Assembly: GCA_019449655.1 (NCBI GenBank)
Contig: JAHQXD010000001.1
Span: 325,194-389,193, forward strand
Reading direction: 5' to 3'
Origin: Ferrigenium straubiae
Lineage (GTDB): Bacteria; Pseudomonadota; Gammaproteobacteria; Burkholderiales; Gallionellaceae
DNA length: 64,000 bases
Each line of letters opens with the position of its first letter. Position 1 is the stretch's first letter. A model generated the notes under the pieces. That model saw nothing but the letters and a program-made list of their open reading frames with translations. It had not been told where the DNA came from and did not search any database. This document shows positions 58,971 to 64,000 of this stretch, piece by piece. The translations under genes and the position numbers were made by a program.

Positions 58971-59046
58971 GGGTGCTTAGCTCAGCTGGTAGAGCGTCGC
59001 CCTTACAAGGCGAATGTCGGCGGTTCGATCCCGTCAGTACCCACCA
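58971..59046 (+). tRNA. tRNA-Val(TAC)
   Basis: GGGTGCT pairs with AGTACCC (one G-U); anticodon TAC at 59004-59006; T-arm CGGTTCGATCCCG; CCA encoded. Confidence 0.95.
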
Positions 59047-59061
59047 ACAAGCAAGTTTATT

Positions 59062-59138
59062 GGAGTGGTAGTTCAGTTGGTTAGAATACCGGCCTGTCAC
59101 GCCGGGGGTCGCGGGTTCGAGTCCCGTCCACTCCGCCA
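59062..59138 (+). tRNA. tRNA-Asp(GTC)
   Basis: GGAGTGG pairs with CCACTCC; anticodon GTC at 59096-59098; T-arm CGGGTTCGAGTCCCG; CCA encoded. Probably co-transcribed with tRNA-Val, 15 bases apart. Confidence 0.96.
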
Positions 59139-59142
59139 AATC

Positions 59143-59168
59143 AAGGCGAACGAAAGTTCGCCTTTTTC
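59143..59168 (+). terminator. Rho-independent terminator after the tRNA pair
   Basis: AAGGCGAAC-GAAA-GTTCGCCTTTTT hairpin with T run, five bases after the tRNA-Asp CCA. Confidence 0.88.
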
Positions 59169-59208
59169 ACATCTGTTTCTTTTAAATCAATAGCTTGGTG
59201 CTGCCACT

Positions 59209-61101
59209 ATGTTTGATTTTGTCCATGAAAAAAAGCGGTTGGTGCAGATAGTTCTGGCGCTCATCATCTTGCCGTTTGCATTCTGGGGAATGGACTCGTA
59301 CAGGCAATCCGGGAATACGGCGGAAGTAGTCGCCACGGTGAACGATGCAAAGATTACCCAGCAGGAGTTTGAAAATTCACTGCGCCAGCAACAGGACCGT
59401 TTGCGCCAGATGCTGGGCGCAAATTTTGATGCCGCAATGCTGGACAATCCTGAAATGAGGCATGCGGTGATAGACAACCTGGTTGCGCAGCGCCTGCTGA
59501 TTGAGCGCGCCAAGGCTGTCGGCCTGGCAGTCAGCGACGAGCAGATGGCGCAGGTTATTCAAAGTATCGAAGCGTTCCAGGATAACGGCAAGTTTGACAA
59601 GAAGCGTTACGAGGCTGCGCTGGCAAACCAGAATATGTCGCCGTTGATGTTCGAGGCGCGCCTGCGCGGTGAGCTGCTCGGCCAGCAGTTGCGCGATGCC
59701 TACCTGCAGAATGGATTTGTTTCTAACAGTGTGGCGGATAACGTTATCCGCCTGATGGAACAGCAGCGCGTGGTGAGCATATCGCCCGTATCATTCCAGC
59801 CCTATCTGGCGCAGGCGAAAGTGGATGAGGCCGCGCTGAAAAAATATTACGAGCAAAACCAGAAAGAATTCCAGGTTCAGGAGCAGGCCAGAGTCGAATA
59901 TGTGAAGCTTTCAGTGGCGAATTTGCTGCCAAAAGCCGAAGTGAAAACGGAAGATGCGCGCAAGTATTACGACGAACATCAGGGCGATTTCGGTACGCCG
60001 GAGGAGCGCCAGGCGGCGCATATCCTGATTGCGGTAGCCGCAGCCGCGCCGCAGGCCGAGCAGGAAGCAGCCAAGGCAAAGGCCGAACAGTTGCTGCAAC
60101 AGGCCAGAAAAACCCCCGAGGGATTTGCCGAGCTGGCCAAGCAGAACTCGCAGGATCCTGGTTCCGCAGCGAATGGCGGGAGTCTCGGATTCTTTGGCCG
60201 AGGCATGATGGTCAAGCCGTTCGACGATGCCGCCTTTGCGCTCAAACAAGGGGAAATCAGCGGGGTGGTGAAATCTGATTTTGGCTATCACATCATCAAG
60301 CTGCTCGCGGTTAAACCCGCAAAAATTGCACCATTCGAGGAGGTGCGCGAAGGTGTCATCAATAAACTACGCCAGCAAAAAGCTGCCGACCTGTTTGCCG
60401 AACTGGCGGAAAAATTCAGCAATACCGTCTATGAACAGAGCGATACCCTGAAGCCGGCGGCTGAATTGGTCGGTGCGAAGATGGAGCAGAGCGGGTGGCT
60501 GGTCAAGGGGGCTGCCGCAGGCGAGCCTTGGACGACAAAAATGCTGCAGGCAATCTTCACCGATGAAACCGTGAAAAACAAACGCAATACCGCGGCGATC
60601 GAGGTGGCCCCCAACACGCTGGTTGCCGCACGGGTTCTGGAATACAAGCCGGCCGCTGCACGTGCGCTGGACGAGGTGCAGGAAATGATCCGCCAGAAAT
60701 TACTGCGCCAACAGGCAATGGAGCTGGCTGTCAAACAGGGCAAAACGCTGCTGGAGCAATTGCAGCACGGCGATAAGCCTGCGCTGAGCTGGACTCCCCC
60801 CCAATCCATCAGCCGTGCGCAACATGGTTCGCTGGACAAGGAGTTGGTACGCAAGATATTCCAGGCGGATGCAGTCAAGCTGCCGCGGTATGCCGGGGCG
60901 GAAACGCCGCAAAACGGCTATCTGCTGGTGCGCATAGAGGCTGTCAAGGAAGGCGGTAAGCCTGACGATGCAAAACTGGCCGGCTATGCGCAAAGATTGC
61001 GCCAACTGGCCGGCGAGGAGATGTTCAAGGCTTATCTGGCCGACGCCAAGCAGCAGGCAACCATCAAAGTGACTTTGCCGGAAAAGGCGCCGGGGAATTA
61101 A
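59209..61101 (+). CDS. ppiD: periplasmic folding chaperone PpiD
   Basis: 630 residues. N-terminal cytoplasmic stub and one membrane helix ([18 protein letters not shown]), then a SurA-like chaperone region and a parvulin domain at about 265-365 ([10 protein letters not shown]..., [29 protein letters not shown]). It is held in the inner membrane, facing the periplasm, and helps proteins leaving the Sec translocon. It keeps the lon-hupB-ppiD order. Confidence 0.95.
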   Translation: MFDFVHEKKRLVQIVLALIILPFAFWGMDSYRQSGNTAEVVATVNDAKITQQEFENSLRQQQDRLRQMLGANFDAAMLDNPEMRHAVIDNLVAQRLLIERAKAVGLAVSDEQMAQVIQSIEAFQDNGKFDKKRYEAALANQNMSPLMFEARLRGELLGQQLRDAYLQNGFVSNSVADNVIRLMEQQRVVSISPVSFQPYLAQAKVDEAALKKYYEQNQKEFQVQEQARVEYVKLSVANLLPKAEVKTEDARKYYDEHQGDFGTPEERQAAHILIAVAAAAPQAEQEAAKAKAEQLLQQARKTPEGFAELAKQNSQDPGSAANGGSLGFFGRGMMVKPFDDAAFALKQGEISGVVKSDFGYHIIKLLAVKPAKIAPFEEVREGVINKLRQQKAADLFAELAEKFSNTVYEQSDTLKPAAELVGAKMEQSGWLVKGAAAGEPWTTKMLQAIFTDETVKNKRNTAAIEVAPNTLVAARVLEYKPAAARALDEVQEMIRQKLLRQQAMELAVKQGKTLLEQLQHGDKPALSWTPPQSISRAQHGSLDKELVRKIFQADAVKLPRYAGAETPQNGYLLVRIEAVKEGGKPDDAKLAGYAQRLRQLAGEEMFKAYLADAKQQATIKVTLPEKAPGN

Positions 61102-61126
61102 ACAAGCGCGTAAGGCATGACCCAAT

Positions 61127-61154
61127 AAAAACGCCACCCTTGGGTGGCGTTTTT
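61127..61154. terminator. Rho-independent terminator, bidirectional
   Basis: AAAAACGCCACCC-TT-GGGTGGCGTTTTT between the convergent ppiD and FabMG-like genes. Confidence 0.9.
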
Positions 61155-61184
61155 ATTTGGCGGCAAGCTCGAGTTGCGCCAAAT

Positions 61185-62504
61185 TTACTTGCAGTGTCTT
61201 TCAATGAGTTGCTTTGCGATGATGTCGTGATTCAGCCAGATAACCGGGGCAGCGGGATCCGAGGTTTCGTAAAACATCAACGGCCCGGTTCCTTCCAGCA
61301 CCAGGGCGCTCAGAAAATCGGTCACCAGCGCCTTGCGGTCTTTGTGCATCTGGGTGATTTCATCCGACGTGCCTATCATCAGGTCGGCCAGTTCCCGGCT
61401 GTTGTCCATCGGCCAGGCCTCGAAATTGCGAAAGCCTTTCATTACCTCGCTTGCGTTGTAGTCGTTGATCTTCTGCAATAGCCCTTCCAGCGTGGAGCCT
61501 TCCTGCAACAGAGCACTGCAAACCTGCCATTGCGATTCAGCCCAGGCGCCGCCATTTTCCCGCTTCAACGCCTTCAGCAGGGGGAACAGGGAGAGCTCGA
61601 CGCCGACGAAGATATCGGAAGAATTGGTGCGTATCTCGGGGCAGTTGTATACCGTCGCCTTGATGCCGGCGGCCCAAGCGGATTCGGCGGCGCGCTCGAG
61701 ACGCATCTTGGCGTAACCCTGGGTGTAGTTGGTGTAGGTCTGCCATTCGTAACCGCCATTGATAAGGACCTCGGTGCCGTGGTAACCATAGGCCGTATAG
61801 CGCACCTGCCCCCCGGCCTTTTCCACTCGAGCCCGTATTGCGGCGCTGCCCTCGATCAGGTGCTGGAATGTGTTGGCGGTGACCTCGTCGAAATTCATCA
61901 GGATCAGCTTGCCAAGATCGCTGTCAAGCAATGCTCGCGAAGACATGAAGCGTTCGCCCTGGCCTTTGTATATCCGGTTCGCGATGGCTAGGAAGACCTT
62001 CACCTTGGGGATGCCGCCGGCCATGGTATGGGCGAAGAAGACATTGCTGCCGTCCGGAATCATGCCATCCAGTTCGGACATCACTTGTGCCAGCGAATTC
62101 TTGAAACGCCGCACACCGGCTTCGCGGCATTTCTCGATATGCTGCCAATCGAGTTTGTCGTCCTGCCAGCTTTTCAGGGTCATGTTGCCAAGCAGATCCG
62201 TCGGTGTCGGTTCGCCGGTGGGTGCGTCCAGATCGAACCCTGCCATCAGGGGAACATTGATGATGCGTCCTCCGAGATTGGCCTCGGCCTGGGAGAGTTC
62301 CTCGTCGGTCAGCGGGCGCAAGGCGTTGTTTTCGTCGCGGCGGCCGACGGTGATGCCGACGATCGTCATGCCCGTCCTGCGGGCCTCGTCGATCAGGCCG
62401 TTGGCATAGCCCCGGCCAAACAGCTCGCCAAAAAGCACGAAAACATCACCCTTCCGAAAGATATTTTTCTTCGGAATTTCCCTCAACGACACTCGTGAAC
62501 TCAT
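61185..62504 (-). CDS. conserved protein, possibly enoyl-ACP reductase FabMG family
   Basis: 439 residues, soluble. A Rossmann-like start (GDVFVLFGELFGRGYANGLIDEARRTGMTIVGITVGRRD) suggests a nucleotide-binding reductase. Other conserved-looking stretches are FFAHTMAGGIPKVKVFL, YTAYGYHGTEVLINGGYEW and FIETSDPAAPVIW-like ends. I recall proteins of this length and start annotated as enoyl-ACP reductase FabMG family, but cannot verify it. Single gene, facing ppiD. The next plus-strand gene reads away from it. Confidence 0.5.
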   Translation of the reverse strand: MSSRVSLREIPKKNIFRKGDVFVLFGELFGRGYANGLIDEARRTGMTIVGITVGRRDENNALRPLTDEELSQAEANLGGRIINVPLMAGFDLDAPTGEPTPTDLLGNMTLKSWQDDKLDWQHIEKCREAGVRRFKNSLAQVMSELDGMIPDGSNVFFAHTMAGGIPKVKVFLAIANRIYKGQGERFMSSRALLDSDLGKLILMNFDEVTANTFQHLIEGSAAIRARVEKAGGQVRYTAYGYHGTEVLINGGYEWQTYTNYTQGYAKMRLERAAESAWAAGIKATVYNCPEIRTNSSDIFVGVELSLFPLLKALKRENGGAWAESQWQVCSALLQEGSTLEGLLQKINDYNASEVMKGFRNFEAWPMDNSRELADLMIGTSDEITQMHKDRKALVTDFLSALVLEGTGPLMFYETSDPAAPVIWLNHDIIAKQLIERHCK

Positions 62505-63005
62505 AAAACCTGCCTTCCGCTTAACGAACAGTTATTATTCTACTAATGATAGCTCGATTTGGCTTCCGGCCAAACCCTTTGCCGGAGCCAATCTGGTGCT
62601 TTTCATTCCATGAGAATCCTGATTTACAGCTGCCGAGTTTACCTTAATTGACATGAGAGTAGAGAGCGACGGTGGCCCTGGTATTCGCAGGGATGTTTGG
62701 AAAGAACTTCATATGGCGGTGGAATCGAGTTGTGCGGCAGGTTTTTCGAGGAGCCAACATATATATTCCAACGCTGTTCAATTTCAGGTTCACACACATG
62801 CTGGAAAGGGGCGGCACTATTGATTGACAGGGCTGCTATGAATAGGCGATATTGCCAAAGCGAATGTGTTCGTTCGACGGAGTGCGGGCGCAAGACGCTC
62901 TCCTGCTTTGCGGAGATATATTTATCGGGTTAACCGGAATGGAATTAACATGGCAACAACGGTTAAGACAAACGGGTTGGTTGATGGCTGTAGCCGGTGG
63001 TTAGG
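62505..63005. other. 501-base gap without a supported gene
   Basis: Holds the divergent promoters of the FabMG-like gene and the sensor kinase gene. A 78-codon plus-strand frame (62697-62933) and an 84-codon minus-strand frame overlap each other, have no clear ribosome-binding site and no recognisable product. No RNA gene or repeat was recognised. Confidence 0.4.
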
Positions 63006-64000
63006 ATGTCGATGAAAATTTGGAATAGACGTTGGGTTAAAAGCACACCACCGCGCACTTTCACACTGGTCAGCCTGGTACTGATTGTGGTCATGGTTGC
63101 AGCGACTGGCTATACACAGTCAAGATTCTTCGAGGACGAGCTCATTCAGCATGAATCGGTAATTGTTCGCGAAATGGTGCTCTTTCTTGCACGGGAGGAA
63201 TTGAGGGCCGAGGATTTTGACAATTACAAGAGCACCTCGTCGCAACTACACTTCGAGCAGAGTTTCTTGCTGTTGAAAAACATTCCGGGCGTGATACGCA
63301 TCAAGTTATACAACGCCGATACCACCGTCATCTGGTCGGATGTGAAGGAAATGGTCGGCCAAGAAAAACCGAGAACCAGGGAACGCCTCGCTCAGATGTG
63401 GGGAGGAATTCCCAGTGGCATCTTCGACCCATACAATCCCCCGTCACATCTAAAGCATCCCCTGCCGCACACCAGGTTGATCGAGTTCTTTGTGCCGATC
63501 ACGATTAAAAAAACGGGGGCTCCCGGAGGGGAAATCAAGGGCCTGGTGGAGGTGTACCGCTCGGCAGACGACCTGATCAGTACCCTGCGGCATGGTGTGT
63601 TGTTGCTGTGGCTGGTTATTGCCATCGGTGGAACGATACTGTTCTTCGCACTGTTTCATCTGTTTCGCTCGGTCTATCGCCGCCAGCGTGATGCGGAAAC
63701 ACAGTTCCGCCAACTAAGCACCGAGCATGAGCGCATCGTGCAGATGGAGAAGCTCTCGGCCATGGGACGCATGGTCAGCGAAATCGCACACCAGATCAAC
63801 AATCCGCTGGTGGGAGTCGTCAACCTGGCGCAGTTGGCTGAGCGCGAGATCGACAAGCCGGAACGCACCCGCGAACTCCTGGGTGATATCCGCAAAGCCG
63901 GCGAGCATTGCCGCAACTTCGTGCAGCGCATGCTGCGCTTCAACCAGCTCGCGCGCTCCGAGCCGCAACCGACGGAGATGAACTGGTTGATGAACGATAC
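63006..64000 (+). CDS. sensor histidine kinase (3' end outside window)
   Basis: Open from ATG at 63006 (or ATG 63012) to the window edge. Membrane helix 1 (TFTLVSLVLIVVMVAATG), a periplasmic sensor part of about 165 residues, then helix 2 (LLLWLVIAIGGTILFFALFHLF), then the dimerisation/phosphoacceptor box MGRMVSEIAHQINNPLVGVV with the phosphorylated His in AHQINNP. The NNPL form resembles NtrB/AtoS-like kinases that partner sigma-54 activators. The ATPase domain lies outside the window. The signal is unknown. Confidence 0.85.
   Translation, partial: MSMKIWNRRWVKSTPPRTFTLVSLVLIVVMVAATGYTQSRFFEDELIQHESVIVREMVLFLAREELRAEDFDNYKSTSSQLHFEQSFLLLKNIPGVIRIKLYNADTTVIWSDVKEMVGQEKPRTRERLAQMWGGIPSGIFDPYNPPSHLKHPLPHTRLIEFFVPITIKKTGAPGGEIKGLVEVYRSADDLISTLRHGVLLLWLVIAIGGTILFFALFHLFRSVYRRQRDAETQFRQLSTEHERIVQMEKLSAMGRMVSEIAHQINNPLVGVVNLAQLAEREIDKPERTRELLGDIRKAGEHCRNFVQRMLRFNQLARSEPQPTEMNWLMND

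Noticed and set aside
62697-62933. Small genes in the gap before the sensor kinase gene
   Set aside because: Overlapping opposite-strand frames without ribosome-binding sites or recognisable families.

Overview
The window reads as chromosomal DNA of a betaproteobacterium, most likely in the Nitrosomonadales (Gallionellaceae or a relative). This placement is inferred from gene orders (recJ/prfB/lysS, dapA-bamC, tig-clpP-clpX-lon-hupB-ppiD, sdhCDAB-sdhE-gltA-sucAB) and protein character; no database search was possible. Coding density is high and most genes are housekeeping.

Layout. 1-6.6 kb: the 5' part of an OprB-like porin gene, a small lipoprotein, and a heavy-metal efflux cluster (czcI-like, czcC, czcA, DUF3240 PII-like) without a czcB adaptor. 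6.7-8.7 kb: feoAB ferrous iron uptake. 8.8-13.3 kb: dapA-bamC-MBL hydrolase, an Ala/Pro-rich lipoprotein, a DUF7931-like protein, bcp and slyD. 13.4-21.6 kb, minus strand: recJ, an MgtC/DUF4010 membrane protein, prfB with its programmed frameshift, lysS and copA. 21.7-23.2 kb: lysC, tRNA-Ser(GCT) and tRNA-Arg(ACG). 23.2-26.3 kb: a 3-kb island bounded by a 47-bp direct repeat of the tRNA-Arg 3' end. It carries three minus-strand cargo genes (DUF2026-like, GIY-YIG-like, Cys-rich) inside an imperfect inverted repeat and has no integrase. 26.3-28.9 kb: a lexA-umuD SOS operon with tandem GAAC-N4-GTTC-type operators, then terB-like and slyX. 29-30.5 kb: class I fumarase.

30.7-39.8 kb is a complete selenoprotein formate dehydrogenase locus on the minus strand: fdoG (in-frame UGA read as selenocysteine, with a SECIS-like hairpin), fdoH, fdoI, fdhE, selA, selB and the tRNA-Sec gene selC. 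Only selD is not seen. 40-52.6 kb carries a ferredoxin, mdh and a TCA-cycle operon, sdhCDA-[NERD gene]-sdhB-sdhE-gltA-sucA-sucB-acuI. 52.7-61.1 kb: tRNA-Leu, the protein quality-control cluster tig-clpP-clpX-lon, hupB, tRNA-Val, tRNA-Asp and ppiD. The window ends with a FabMG-like protein and the 5' part of a sensor histidine kinase gene.

The most unusual signal is a dispersed palindromic element present in four copies. One is intergenic, next to selC. Three lie inside open, otherwise normal housekeeping genes (recJ, sucB, acuI), where they add about 30-50 in-frame residues. The outer arms are conserved while the inner stem differs between copies but stays self-complementary, so structure rather than sequence is being kept. 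The result resembles the protein-coding palindromic elements of Rickettsia, or REP elements that have moved into genes.
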